From: Candidatus Denitrolinea symbiosum
GTDB taxonomy: Bacteria > Chloroflexota > Anaerolineae > Anaerolineales > Villigracilaceae
Direction of reading: 5' to 3'
NCBI GenBank assembly: GCA_017312345.1
Contig: BLAA01000001.1
Coordinates: 1,550,001-1,614,000, forward strand
DNA length: 64,000 nt
Below, piece by piece: positions 35,190-43,943 of this stretch. Position 1 is the stretch's first letter. Each line of letters opens with the position of its first letter. A program made the translations under genes and the position numbers. The notes under the pieces are model-generated. The model worked only from the letters and a program-made list of their open reading frames with translations. It had not been told where the DNA came from and searched no databases.

Positions 35190-35213
35190 TCCCTGAGTTC
35201 CCGGGAGGTTCCC

Positions 35214-35930
35214 TTGACTCGTCAATCCAATCGCGGGTCGGAATTTGACTCGGTAAAGGCGCTGGTCGAGCGGCTCGGCCTGCCGGTTAAAAATCTAGCG
35301 CTGTACGCCCGCGCGCTCACGCACCGTTCCTTCGTCAACGAATACGCCGCCGTGGAAGACAACGAGCGTCTCGAATTTCTCGGCGACGCCGTGCTGGACT
35401 TCGTAGTCGGCGCGTGGGTCTATCATCATTTCCCGGAGATGGCGGAGGGCGAGCTGACCAAACTCCGCTCCGCGTTGGTGCGGACGGATTCCCTCGCCGC
35501 GTTCGCCCGCCGCCTGAACTTTGGGCCGGCTCTCCGTCTCGGACGCGGCGAACTGGCTTCGGGCGGCCGCGACCGCGACAACCTGCTGTGCGGCGCGTTC
35601 GAAGCCTTCGTCGGCGCGCTGTACCTCGACGCCGATATCCAGTCTGTGACGCGGTTCGTCGAGCCGCTGCTGGAATCCACGCAGGAGCGGATCCTGTCCC
35701 AGCCCGACCTCGCCGACGCGAAGTCCCGCCTGCAGGAATGGACGCAGGGACAGAAACTCGGCGCGCCCGCCTACGCGCTGGTGGACAAGGCCGGTCCCGA
35801 ACACGCGCGCACCTTCGAGATCGAAGTCCGCTTGAACGGCGAGTCGCTCGGCCGCGGACGCGGTTCCAGCAAAGCCAGCGCCGAGCAGGAAGCCGCGAAA
35901 GCCGCGCTGGAAAAACTGGGAATCAAATAG
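35214..35930 (+). CDS. rnc: Ribonuclease III
   Basis: This 238-residue endonuclease cleaves double-stranded RNA in rRNA processing. The RNase III signature NERLEFLGDAVLDFVVG is near residues 44-60, and the acidic residues in LLCGAFEAFVGALYLD complete the site. The C-terminal dsRNA-binding domain begins near DAKSRLQEWTQGQKLGAP and ends GRGSSKASAEQEAAKAALEKL. The start is TTG at 35214 with GGGAGG upstream. smc follows after 65 bases, a common pairing in bacteria. Confidence 0.95.
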   Translation: MTRQSNRGSEFDSVKALVERLGLPVKNLALYARALTHRSFVNEYAAVEDNERLEFLGDAVLDFVVGAWVYHHFPEMAEGELTKLRSALVRTDSLAAFARRLNFGPALRLGRGELASGGRDRDNLLCGAFEAFVGALYLDADIQSVTRFVEPLLESTQERILSQPDLADAKSRLQEWTQGQKLGAPAYALVDKAGPEHARTFEIEVRLNGESLGRGRGSSKASAEQEAAKAALEKLGIK

Positions 35931-35995
35931 CGGTCGTCGAAAGCCGCCCGCGAAACGTCAATCCAAAATCGTAAAACGTAGATCGAAAACCCCAC

Positions 35996-38900
35996 ATGCC
36001 TCTTCGTCTTAAATCTCTCGAACTGCACGGATACAAGACCTTCGCCTCGCGCATGGAATTCCAATTCGGCGAGGGGATCACCGCCATTGTCGGGCCGAAC
36101 GGCTCGGGCAAGTCGAACATCGCCGACGCGCTCCGCTGGACTCTCGGCGAACAATCCTACGGTCTCTTGCGCGGCAAGAAGACCGAAGACATGATCTTCG
36201 CCGGGTCGGAGAGCCGTCCCAAAGCGGGGATGGCCTCCGCCACCATCACGTTCGACAATTCCGACGGCTGGCTGCCGGTGGACTTCTCCGAAGTCGCCCT
36301 GACGCGCCGCGCCTACCGCGACGGTCACAACGAATACCTGCTCAACGGACAACAGGTGCGCCTGCGCGACATCAACGAACTGCTGGCGGCTTCGGGACTG
36401 AGCGAGCGGACGTATACCATCCTCGGCCAGGGACTCGTGGACGCCTCCCTCGCGCTCAAAGCGGACGAACGCCGCCGCCTCTTCGAGGAGGCCGCGGGCA
36501 TCGGTCTCTATCGCACGCGCCGCGACGAGGCATTGAAACGCCTCGAGACGACCCAGCGCAACCTGGAACGCGTGCTGGACATCCTCGCCGAATTGGAGCC
36601 GCGTCTCCGCTCGCTGGAGCGCCAGGCCAAGCGCGCCAACGAGTTCACGCGCGCCCAGGCCGACTTGAAAGTCCTCCTGCTCGACTGGTACGGCTACCAC
36701 TGGCATCACGCGCAGGACGAGTTGAACGCCGTCCACGACACCCTGCGCGTGGAGGAAGTCCGCGCCCGCGAGTCGCGGGAAGCGCACGCCCGCGTCCAGG
36801 CGGAGTTCGGCGGGTTCCGCGAGCGCCTGTCGGGACTGCGCGCCCAACTCAACGCCTGGCATCGCGAGGCTGCGGACCTGCACAGCAAAAAAGAAACCGT
36901 CAGCCGCGAACTGGCTGTGTTGGAGGAACGCCGGCGCGCGCTGGCGGCGAGTCAGCAGTCCCTGCTGAGCGAGCAGGAACGCGCCGCGGGCGAGGAGACC
37001 CTCGCGCAGGAGCGCATCTTCGAGATCGAGCAGGAAGTCGTCCGCCAGCAGGGCGAACACGAGGAAGCCAAACTGCAATTGAGCGCGGCCCAGTCCGCGC
37101 TGCAAGCCCGCCAGGAGGAACGCGCCGCCGCCGAGCGGAGACTGAACGAAGCGCGGGCGCAGATCGCGGCGCTGCAATCCCAGCGCGCCGAAACCCAGGC
37201 GCGCCTCGACGAATTGAAGACGCGCATCGAAGCGCAGAATCAAAAATTGGACGCGGCGCGCGCCGCGATCCAATCCACAGAGTCCGCGCTCAAAAACGCG
37301 GAAGCGCAGCTGCGCGAGTCGCGTCTGGCGCGCGAGCGCGCCGAAGCGGAGTTGACCGAGGCGGAGCAGAAGGCGGAAAGCGGAAAACGAAAGGCGGAGA
37401 ACGCCGCTGCTGAATTGCGCGAGCAGACACAGAAGCGCGATGCCCGCGCCGCTGAACACGCCAAACTACAGGCGCAGCTCGAAGTCCTCGAGCAGGCCGA
37501 AGCCTCGCTCACCGGTTACGCCGAAGGGACGCGCCTGCTCCTCGACGCGGCGCGCCAATCCCGCCTCTCGACGCGCGGCACGTTGAGCGCGGCGCTGGAC
37601 GTCCCCGCGGAACTCGAAACCGCCATCGCCGCCGCGCTCGGCGATTCGCTCGACGCCATCCTCGTCTCCGGCGCGTCCGTCGAAGACGCGCTCGAGCTGC
37701 TGGAGCGGGGCGAGGGCCGCGCGGCGCTCTTCCCGCTCGACGACGGGAGACCGGGTCTCGCCGAGAATCCCGCGCTCTCGACAACGAACGACCCCGATTG
37801 CCTCGGCGTGGCCGCGTCGCTGCTGCGCGTCCCCGACGACCTGCGGATCGCCGCGCAGTTACTGTTGGGGAACACGCTCGTGGTGAAAAACCGTTCCGCC
37901 GCGCGGCGACTGGCCGCGGGACTCCCCGCGCACGCGCGCGCGGTGACGCTCTCGGGCGAGGTCTTCCGCGCCGACGGACTCATCCTGGCCGGCAAGACGC
38001 CTCGCTCCGGGACCCTCAGCCGGCCGCGCCAACGCCGCGAGACTCAGACCTCCCTGGCCTCTGTCGCGGAGACGTTGTCCGCGCTGGAGGCCGCGTTGAC
38101 GCGGCTGAGCGCGCAGGTCGAGTCGGCGCGCGGGGAGCAGGCGCAGGCCGAGGCGGAGGTCCGCGCGGCGCGGACGCGGCTGGAGGCGGCGCGCGCGGCC
38201 GAGCAAAAGTCCGCGCTCGAGGCGGAGTCGGCGCGGAGGCAGTTCGAGTTCGCGCAGGGTCAGGTGGCGGGGTTGACGGAAGAGATCGCGGCGGCGGAAT
38301 CGGATCGGGAACGCGCGGCCGGTTCGAGGTCGGAGATGGAGGCGAACGCGGCCGCGGCGCAGGAGTCGGTTCGCGAGTTCGCGTCCGAGTTGGCCGCGCT
38401 GTCGCTGGATGAAGTCCAGGAGCAGGTCACGTATTGGACGGCGCGGGTCGCCGTTTCGAAGGGCGCGCTGGCGGAGGCGTTGAACCGTCGCAATGAACGG
38501 ACGGGCGCGGCGGAGCGCCTGGGCGGGCAGAAGTCGGAGGTGGCGAATCGGCTGGAGGAGGCCGCGCGCGCCGTCGTCGGGTTGGATGCGGAGAAGGAGT
38601 CGCTGCGGGCGCGGGAATCCGAGTTGGCGGTCCAGATCGAGGCGTTGAACGCGCAGGTCGATCCCGCGGAGAAGGATTTGGAAAGCGCCGAGCAGCAGGA
38701 GAAGGCATATCAATTGCAGGAGGGCGAGGCGCAGCGGGCGATGACGAACGCCGAGCGGTCGCTGGGGCAGGTGCAGTTGGAATTGACGCGGCGGCAGGAG
38801 GCGCTGGTTTCGCTGAGGCAGCGCGTCGAGGACGACTTTGGGCTGGTGCAGTTCGATTACCGCGAGAATGTGTCGGGGCCGGTGCCGCTTCCGCTGGAGG

Positions 38901-39616
38901 GGATGGTGGAGCAGCTGCCCGTGGTCACGTCGCTGCCGCTGGAGTTGGAGGAGCAGATGACGCGGGCGCGCCAGCAGTTGCGGCGGATGGGCGCGGTGAA
39001 TCCCGAGGCCGCGCAGGAGTACGAGGCGGAGTCGCAGCGTTACGGGTTTATGAAGGCGCAGGTGGAGGATTTGCGCAACGCGGAGGCGGACATCCGCCAG
39101 GTGATCGCCGAGCTGGACGACCTGACCCAGAGGGCGTTCCACAAGACGTTCGAGGAAGTGGCGAGCGAGTTCCGCAATATTTTTGTCAAGTTGTTCGGCG
39201 GCGGTTCGGCGCGGTTGACGCTGACCGATCCGGATAACCTGGTCGAGACGGGCATTGAGATCGAGGCGAAATTGCCCGGCCGCCGCGAGCAGGGACTGGG
39301 GCTTTTATCCGGCGGCGAGCGAAGCCTGACGGCGATCGCGCTGGTGTTCGCGCTGTTGAAGGTCTCGCCGACGCCGGTCTGCGTAATGGACGAGGTGGAC
39401 GCCATGCTCGACGAGGCCAACGTGGGGCGCTTCCGCGACCTGCTGCGCGAGTTGAGCCGCGATACGCAGTTCGTGGTCATCACGCATAACCGTAATACGG
39501 TGCAAGCCGCGGATGTTATTTACGGCGTGACGATGGGACGCGATTCGGCCAGTCAGGTGATCAGTTTGAAGTTGGACGAGATCACGGAGGAGATGATGGG
39601 GAGGAGCAGGGGGTAG
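35996..39616 (+). CDS. smc: Chromosome segregation protein SMC
   Basis: This 1206-residue ATPase organises the chromosome. The N-terminal head has IVGPNGSGKSNIADALRWTLGEQ (Walker A), and the C-terminal head has the ABC signature LLSGGERSLTAIAL with Walker B VCVMDEVDAMLDEANV. Long coiled coils (about residues 170-510 and 680-1010) flank a hinge (about 525-660). Length is normal. In many genomes ftsY follows; here a terminator and the cyd operon do. Confidence 0.95.
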   Translation: MPLRLKSLELHGYKTFASRMEFQFGEGITAIVGPNGSGKSNIADALRWTLGEQSYGLLRGKKTEDMIFAGSESRPKAGMASATITFDNSDGWLPVDFSEVALTRRAYRDGHNEYLLNGQQVRLRDINELLAASGLSERTYTILGQGLVDASLALKADERRRLFEEAAGIGLYRTRRDEALKRLETTQRNLERVLDILAELEPRLRSLERQAKRANEFTRAQADLKVLLLDWYGYHWHHAQDELNAVHDTLRVEEVRARESREAHARVQAEFGGFRERLSGLRAQLNAWHREAADLHSKKETVSRELAVLEERRRALAASQQSLLSEQERAAGEETLAQERIFEIEQEVVRQQGEHEEAKLQLSAAQSALQARQEERAAAERRLNEARAQIAALQSQRAETQARLDELKTRIEAQNQKLDAARAAIQSTESALKNAEAQLRESRLARERAEAELTEAEQKAESGKRKAENAAAELREQTQKRDARAAEHAKLQAQLEVLEQAEASLTGYAEGTRLLLDAARQSRLSTRGTLSAALDVPAELETAIAAALGDSLDAILVSGASVEDALELLERGEGRAALFPLDDGRPGLAENPALSTTNDPDCLGVAASLLRVPDDLRIAAQLLLGNTLVVKNRSAARRLAAGLPAHARAVTLSGEVFRADGLILAGKTPRSGTLSRPRQRRETQTSLASVAETLSALEAALTRLSAQVESARGEQAQAEAEVRAARTRLEAARAAEQKSALEAESARRQFEFAQGQVAGLTEEIAAAESDRERAAGSRSEMEANAAAAQESVREFASELAALSLDEVQEQVTYWTARVAVSKGALAEALNRRNERTGAAERLGGQKSEVANRLEEAARAVVGLDAEKESLRARESELAVQIEALNAQVDPAEKDLESAEQQEKAYQLQEGEAQRAMTNAERSLGQVQLELTRRQEALVSLRQRVEDDFGLVQFDYRENVSGPVPLPLEGMVEQLPVVTSLPLELEEQMTRARQQLRRMGAVNPEAAQEYEAESQRYGFMKAQVEDLRNAEADIRQVIAELDDLTQRAFHKTFEEVASEFRNIFVKLFGGGSARLTLTDPDNLVETGIEIEAKLPGRREQGLGLLSGGERSLTAIALVFALLKVSPTPVCVMDEVDAMLDEANVGRFRDLLRELSRDTQFVVITHNRNTVQAADVIYGVTMGRDSASQVISLKLDEITEEMMGRSRG

Positions 39617-39629
39617 GGGGATGGGATTA

Positions 39630-39668
39630 AAAACTGGAAGGCTGCGCGACGTGCAACCTTCCAGTTTT
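39630..39668. terminator. Bidirectional terminator
   Basis: AAAACTGGAAGG pairs with CCTTCCAGTTTT around a 15-base loop, with A and T runs on both sides. It separates convergent smc and cydB. Confidence 0.88.
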
Positions 39669-39682
39669 CGAGCGATTCACGG

Positions 39683-40708
39683 TTAATAAACCAGCGTCTT
39701 CTTGTCGGCGCTGACGCGCTTGCGGAACATGTAGTAGGTCCAGCCCTGGTAGGCCAGCACGATGGGGACGAAGATCAGGGCGACGACGGACATGACCGTC
39801 AGCGTGTATTGCGAGGAGGAGGCGTTGTAGATGGTCAGCGACCAGTCGGGGTTGAGACTGGAGACCATGACGCGCGGGAACATGAGCGTGAAGAACGTGA
39901 CCTGCGTCAACACGATGTGGAGCGCGGTCATCACGAAGGCCCAGCCTTCCATTTTGCGGTTGATGAAGTAGATGGCGACCAGCAGCGCGACGAACGAGGC
40001 GATGGGCGTGATGCCCGGGTCTATGCCGAGTTTGGAGCGGATGTCGGTGTAGAAGTAGGTGGCGATCAGCAGGAGCGTGGCGACGACCACGGCGGCGATA
40101 TACAGTTTTTTGGAAAACGCGATGGCGCGTTCGCGCAGTTCGCCTTCCAGTTTCAAGCCGAGGAAGTTGGCGCCGTGCAGGAGGAAGACGACGACGGTGG
40201 TCAGTCCGCCGAGCAAGCCGTAGGGATTCAGCAGGGTGAAGAGGTTGCCCGTGTACATCATGTTTTCGTCAATCGGGACGCCGCGCGCCAGGTTCGCGAA
40301 CGCCGCGCCGAGCAGCAGCGAGGCGATGAACGAACCGACCGCGATCATCCAGTCGAAGCGGCTGCGCCAGGCGGGGTTGGAGTCTTTGGAGCGGTATTCG
40401 AAGGAGATGCCGCGCAGGATCAGCCCGACCAGCAGGAGGAACAGCGCCAGGTAGAAGCCGCTGAACATGGTGGCGTACCAGTGCGGGAACGCGGCGAAGG
40501 TCGCGCCGCCGGCGGTGAGCAGCCAGACCTCGTTGCCGTCCCAGGTGGGGCCGATGGCGTTGATGACGGCGCGGCGTTCCTCGTCCTTTTTGCCGAGGAA
40601 GGGCAGGAGCATGCCCACGCCGAAGTCGAAGCCTTCGAGGAAGAAGAAGCCGATCCACAGGATGGCGATCAGGATGAACCACAGGGTTTGGAGAAATTCG
40701 TAGGACAT
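39683..40708 (-). CDS. cydB: Cytochrome bd oxidase subunit II
   Basis: This 341-residue membrane protein pairs with CydA in the high-affinity quinol oxidase. It starts MSYEFLQTLWFILIAILWIGFFFLEGFDFGVG; the FFxLEGFDFGVG motif and GPTWDGNEVWLLTAGGATFAAFP are diagnostic. About eight membrane helices. It follows cydA by 13 bases. Confidence 0.96.
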   Translation of the reverse strand: MSYEFLQTLWFILIAILWIGFFFLEGFDFGVGMLLPFLGKKDEERRAVINAIGPTWDGNEVWLLTAGGATFAAFPHWYATMFSGFYLALFLLLVGLILRGISFEYRSKDSNPAWRSRFDWMIAVGSFIASLLLGAAFANLARGVPIDENMMYTGNLFTLLNPYGLLGGLTTVVVFLLHGANFLGLKLEGELRERAIAFSKKLYIAAVVVATLLLIATYFYTDIRSKLGIDPGITPIASFVALLVAIYFINRKMEGWAFVMTALHIVLTQVTFFTLMFPRVMVSSLNPDWSLTIYNASSSQYTLTVMSVVALIFVPIVLAYQGWTYYMFRKRVSADKKTLVY

Positions 40709-40721
40709 GTTGGGCCTCCGG

Positions 40722-42119
40722 TTAGTCGTCCGCGCCGACGAGGGCGGGGGCAACGTCAACAGATTCGTGCATGGCGGCGTCGGGGTCTGCCGCGGCGTAT
40801 TTGAACATGAGTTTGACCATGGCGACGGCCAGCGCGCTGTAGACGGCGGTGTAGCCGATGAGCGAAATCCACAGGTCGAGGACGGTCAGGTTCGGGGAGA
40901 CGGCGTCTTCCACTTTGAGCAGGCCGTAGACGATCCAGGGTTGGCGTCCCATCTCGGTCAGGATCCAGCCGCTGGCGTTGGCGAGATACGGAAGGGCCAG
41001 CGCGCCGAACGGGACGAGTTTCAGCCATTTGGCGTTTTCATAATCCTTTTTGCGGGTCGCCCAGAGGAACCAGGCCGAAGCGCCCATCATAATGAGGCCG
41101 AAGGTCATCATGATGCGGAACGTCCAGTAGGTGACGACCATCAGCGGGATGTAGTCGCCGGGGCCGTATTGCTGTTCGTATTGCGCCTGCAATTCGTCCA
41201 CGCCCTTGACTTCGCAGGAGAAGTCGTTGCAGGCCAGGAAACTCATCAGGTACGGGATGCGGAGCGACCAGACTTCCTGTTTGCCGCTCAAGTCGCCGAT
41301 GGTGAGCAGGGAGAAGGAGGCGGGCTGCTCGGTCTCCCAAATGGCTTCGAGCGCGGCCAGTTTCATCGGCTGGACTTCCTTCATGTACTGTCCCATGGTG
41401 TGACCGCCGAGGAAAACCATTGTGCTGGCGATCAAGCCGACCAGCGCGCCGATATGGAAGGAGCGTTTGAAGAACTCGACGTTCTGCTTGCGGACGAGAC
41501 GCCAGGCGCTCACTGCCAGGATCAGGAAGGCGGCCATCGCGAGACCGTCCGCGAGGGTGTGCCAGATGAAGATCCACGCCTTGGGGTTGACGACCAAAGC
41601 CAGGAAGTTCACCATCTCAAGGCGCCCGTTGGCGCTGTTGTAGACGAAGGCCTCCGCTGGCGGGGCCTGCATGAATCCGTTCGCAAGCAGGATCCAGATG
41701 GCGGACAGGTTCGAACCGATGGCGACCAGCCAGATCGAGGCGAGATGCACTTTTTCGGGGACGCGTCCCTCGCCGAAGATCCAGATTCCCAGGAAGGTGG
41801 ATTCCATGAAGAAGGCCAGCAGGGCTTCGATCGCCAGCGGCGCGCCGAAGATGTCGCCTACGAAGCGGGAATACTCCGACCAGTTCATGCCGAACTGGAA
41901 TTCCTGCACGATGCCGGTCACAACGCCGATGGCGAAATTGATCAGGAATAGTTTGCCCCAAAACTTCGTCATCTTTCGCCAGGACTCGTCCCGCGTCTGA
42001 TAGTAGCGGGTTTGGAAATATGCCACGAACCAGCCCAGTCCCAGCGTGAGCGGGACGAAGAGCCAGTGGTAGATGGTGGTCAGCGCAAACTGCCATCGGG
42101 AAAGGATTGTCGGATCCAT
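40722..42119 (-). CDS. cydA: Cytochrome bd oxidase subunit I
   Basis: This 465-residue protein carries the hemes and the quinol site. LSRWQFALTTIYHWLFVPLTLG, QEFQFGMNWSEYSRFVGDIFGAPLAIEALLAFFMESTFLG and EMGRQPWIVYGLL are CydA hallmarks. The length and the short loop around residues 250-310 suggest the short-Q-loop type. AAGGAG lies eight bases before the ATG at 42119. It is preceded by an Rrf2 regulator in the same orientation, 44 bases away. Confidence 0.96.
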   Translation of the reverse strand: MDPTILSRWQFALTTIYHWLFVPLTLGLGWFVAYFQTRYYQTRDESWRKMTKFWGKLFLINFAIGVVTGIVQEFQFGMNWSEYSRFVGDIFGAPLAIEALLAFFMESTFLGIWIFGEGRVPEKVHLASIWLVAIGSNLSAIWILLANGFMQAPPAEAFVYNSANGRLEMVNFLALVVNPKAWIFIWHTLADGLAMAAFLILAVSAWRLVRKQNVEFFKRSFHIGALVGLIASTMVFLGGHTMGQYMKEVQPMKLAALEAIWETEQPASFSLLTIGDLSGKQEVWSLRIPYLMSFLACNDFSCEVKGVDELQAQYEQQYGPGDYIPLMVVTYWTFRIMMTFGLIMMGASAWFLWATRKKDYENAKWLKLVPFGALALPYLANASGWILTEMGRQPWIVYGLLKVEDAVSPNLTVLDLWISLIGYTAVYSALAVAMVKLMFKYAAADPDAAMHESVDVAPALVGADD

Positions 42120-42163
42120 GGATTCTCCTTGTTGAAAAAATAACGCGCCGGAGACGCGTGGAT

Positions 42164-42610
42164 TTATGACGGAACGGAAATTGTCGGCGGCGCGCCGGCC
42201 GCCTCCTGAGCGAGACTTTCGAACGTGACGGCCTCCATCTCGCGCAGCATCGCCGCCTGGACGCGTCCCCACTTCGACCGCACCGGGCACTCGGCTCGGA
42301 ACGGGCAGTCGGTCTCTCCCTTCGGCTGCAAACACTCCGAGAGCAGGATCGGCCCTTCGAACGCCTCGACAACGTCCTTCAAGGTGATTTCCGCCGCGGG
42401 GCGGGGGAGCTCGAGTCCGCCGCCGCGCCCGGCGAAAGTCCGCGCCAGGCCGTTGGCGGCCAACTGCGCCACGATGCGCGGCATCAACGCTTTGGGGATC
42501 AACATCTCGCGCTGGATGTGTCCCGAAGCCAGACGCGTACCGGGCGGACGTTTGGCGAGCGCCAAAATAACTCGTGCGGCATAATCGGTTTGACGGTTGA
42601 TCTGGAGCAT
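42164..42610 (-). CDS. Rrf2-family transcriptional regulator with three cysteines
   Basis: This 148-residue protein starts MLQINRQTDYAARVILALAKR, the usual Rrf2 winged-helix opening. GRGGGLELPRPAAEITLKDVVEAFEGP is the typical wing and linker. Three cysteines in SECLQPKGETDCPFRAECP (spaced 8 and 5) match the Fe-S ligand set of NsrR/IscR-type members, so it probably senses oxygen, NO or iron-sulfur status. It is the first gene of an apparent rrf2-cydA-cydB operon, so cytochrome bd is its likely target. Confidence 0.9.
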   Translation of the reverse strand: MLQINRQTDYAARVILALAKRPPGTRLASGHIQREMLIPKALMPRIVAQLAANGLARTFAGRGGGLELPRPAAEITLKDVVEAFEGPILLSECLQPKGETDCPFRAECPVRSKWGRVQAAMLREMEAVTFESLAQEAAGAPPTISVPS

Positions 42611-42683
42611 GGTTGTCTTTCGCTCTCTTGCGGATCGCGCTGGCGAGATGCCTTTACCATTACTTTAAAAGTTAACGATTACT

Positions 42684-42722
42684 ATTATTGTAATAATTGC
42701 AATGCAAAAAATAATGTGTCAA
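42684..42722 (-). promoter_or_regulatory. Promoter and candidate operator of the rrf2-cyd operon
   Basis: On the minus strand TTGACA is followed after 18 bases by AATTAT with an upstream TG (extended -10). The palindrome ATTATT-GT-AATAAT at 42684-42697 covers the -10 region, where an autorepressor would bind. The region is strongly AT-rich against its surroundings. Confidence 0.6.
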
Positions 42723-42849
42723 ATGTCATATTAAAATTACGCAAATGTCAGGGATAATCGCGGAAATGGGATTCTGGCGAGGAGTAGTTGCAAAGTCCAG
42801 CCGCGAATTTTCCCCTTCCGTTTCGCGAGCCAGCCGCCGGGAGAATCGT

Positions 42850-43061
42850 CCGCCCTTTGCTCAAAGCCAGCAGAGAATCGCAATATAATTGCCCACGCGC
42901 CCTCATCCCGACTCTCTCCCGAAGTTCGCCCTCGGAGAGCGTTTTAAAATCCCATTTCGGACACGGATGGCGCGGAATTCACGGAAAAACCCAAAGAGAA
43001 AATCCGTGCGATCGTGCTTCCGTGAAATGTTCGTAGACGATCTCTCGGCGCAAAAGTCTCT
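42850..43061. repeat. Left copy of duplicated blocks beside the toxin-antitoxin pair
   Basis: Block A (about 42862-42909, with GCAATATAATTGCCCACGCG) and block B (about 42955-43061, with ACGGATGGCGCGGAATTCACGG and ATCTCTCGGCGCAAAAGTC) both return at 43715-43860. Block B contains the same kind of ACGGAT words as 29450-29535. The gap 42611-43113 has no supported gene. Confidence 0.7.
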
Positions 43062-43113
43062 TCAAGACGGGGAGATCGTCCGCGTGGCAGAATTTTGTGA
43101 TATAAAGCAACCA

Positions 43114-43437
43114 ATGGCAGACAATAACGAAATCCTTTTTGAAGTTGAAACGCCGCTTGGGTTTCGCGTCCGCGTGACGGTTGAATATTGGAATGTGATT
43201 GTCGCCATCAAGCATCCCGTCATACGCGGACGCGAAGCAGACGTTCAAGATGTTTTGCGAAATCCTGACGAAATTCGTTTGAGCAAACGGGACCCAGGCG
43301 TTTATCTTTTCTATAAATCCGAACGCATCGGCAGGTGGGTTTGCGCGGTGACAAAACGGCTCGACGGCGAAGGATTTTTGATCACCGCGTATCCAACCGA
43401 CGCAGTGAAAGAAGGAGAGCGAATATGGCGCAGGTAA
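43114..43437 (+). CDS. DUF4258-like putative toxin
   Basis: This 107-residue protein starts MADNNEILFEVETPLGFRVRV at 43114. The core WNVIVAIKHPVIRGREADVQDVLRNPDEIRLS followed by VYLFYKSERIGRWVCAVTKRL and ITAYPTD is the pattern of DUF4258/phage-type small RNase-like toxins. Its end overlaps the next gene, a DUF2283 protein, by 13 bases, a pairing that recurs as a toxin-antitoxin unit. The longer upstream frame consists of repeat sequence. Confidence 0.7.
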   Translation: MADNNEILFEVETPLGFRVRVTVEYWNVIVAIKHPVIRGREADVQDVLRNPDEIRLSKRDPGVYLFYKSERIGRWVCAVTKRLDGEGFLITAYPTDAVKEGERIWRR

Positions 43438-43637
43438 AGGTTTACTACGATCAGCAAGGCAATACGCTTACCGTCTGGTTTGGCAACCCCCAGGATGAAT
43501 TTGTCGCCGAAGAGACTGGAGACGAGGTCATCCTGATGAAAGACAAGAATGGGAATGTAATTGGCTTCGAAAAACTAAATTACATCCTGCCTGCATCCAC
43601 GCGGTTGAATGTCGCATTTGAAACGGTCGCCGCATAA
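43425..43637 (+). CDS. DUF2283 putative antitoxin
   Basis: This 70-residue protein reads MAQVKVYYDQQGNTLTVWFG and later EVILMKDKNGNVIGFEKLNYI, the DUF2283 pattern of Y-D...D.L.....P and V...D..G.V.GIE. GAAGGAGAG precedes the ATG. DUF2283 proteins usually accompany small toxins of the DUF4258 or RelE type. Confidence 0.85.
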   Translation: MAQVKVYYDQQGNTLTVWFGNPQDEFVAEETGDEVILMKDKNGNVIGFEKLNYILPASTRLNVAFETVAA

Positions 43638-43714
43638 ATTTCAATACGAAATGGGAAAAGACTTCCGAGGTTGCTGAGACTTCGGAAGTCTTGTTTTTGG
43701 GCTGGAGGAGGCCG

Positions 43715-43920
43715 TCCGCGAATGAAGCCGCGAATTCGCGAATGGACGGCGCGCAATTCGTGCATTCGTGAAATATTCGCGGACGGTCTCTCGGCGCGGA
43801 AGTCACTCCTCAAAGCCAGCAGCGAATCGCAATATAATTGCCCACGCGCCCTCATCCTAACCCCCTCCCGAAGGGAGAGGGGACTCTCTTCCCCAAAGGG
43901 GGGAAGGGTTGGGACGAGGG
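43715..43920. repeat. Right copy of duplicated blocks plus CCCTC inverted repeat
   Basis: 43715-43807 is a block B copy (CGCGAATTCGCGAATGGACGG, then TCTCTCGGCGCGGAAGTC), and 43812-43859 is a block A copy nearly identical to 42862-42909. 43849-43920 is an imperfect inverted repeat with CCCTCATCCTAACCCCCTCCC at one end and GGGAAGGGTTGGGACGAGGG at the other, a MITE-like sequence type common in bacterial genomes. The TATAAT in block A may be the ctaA promoter. Confidence 0.7.
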
Positions 43921-43943
43921 AAAGTATCTGTCCTGGAGAAAAC

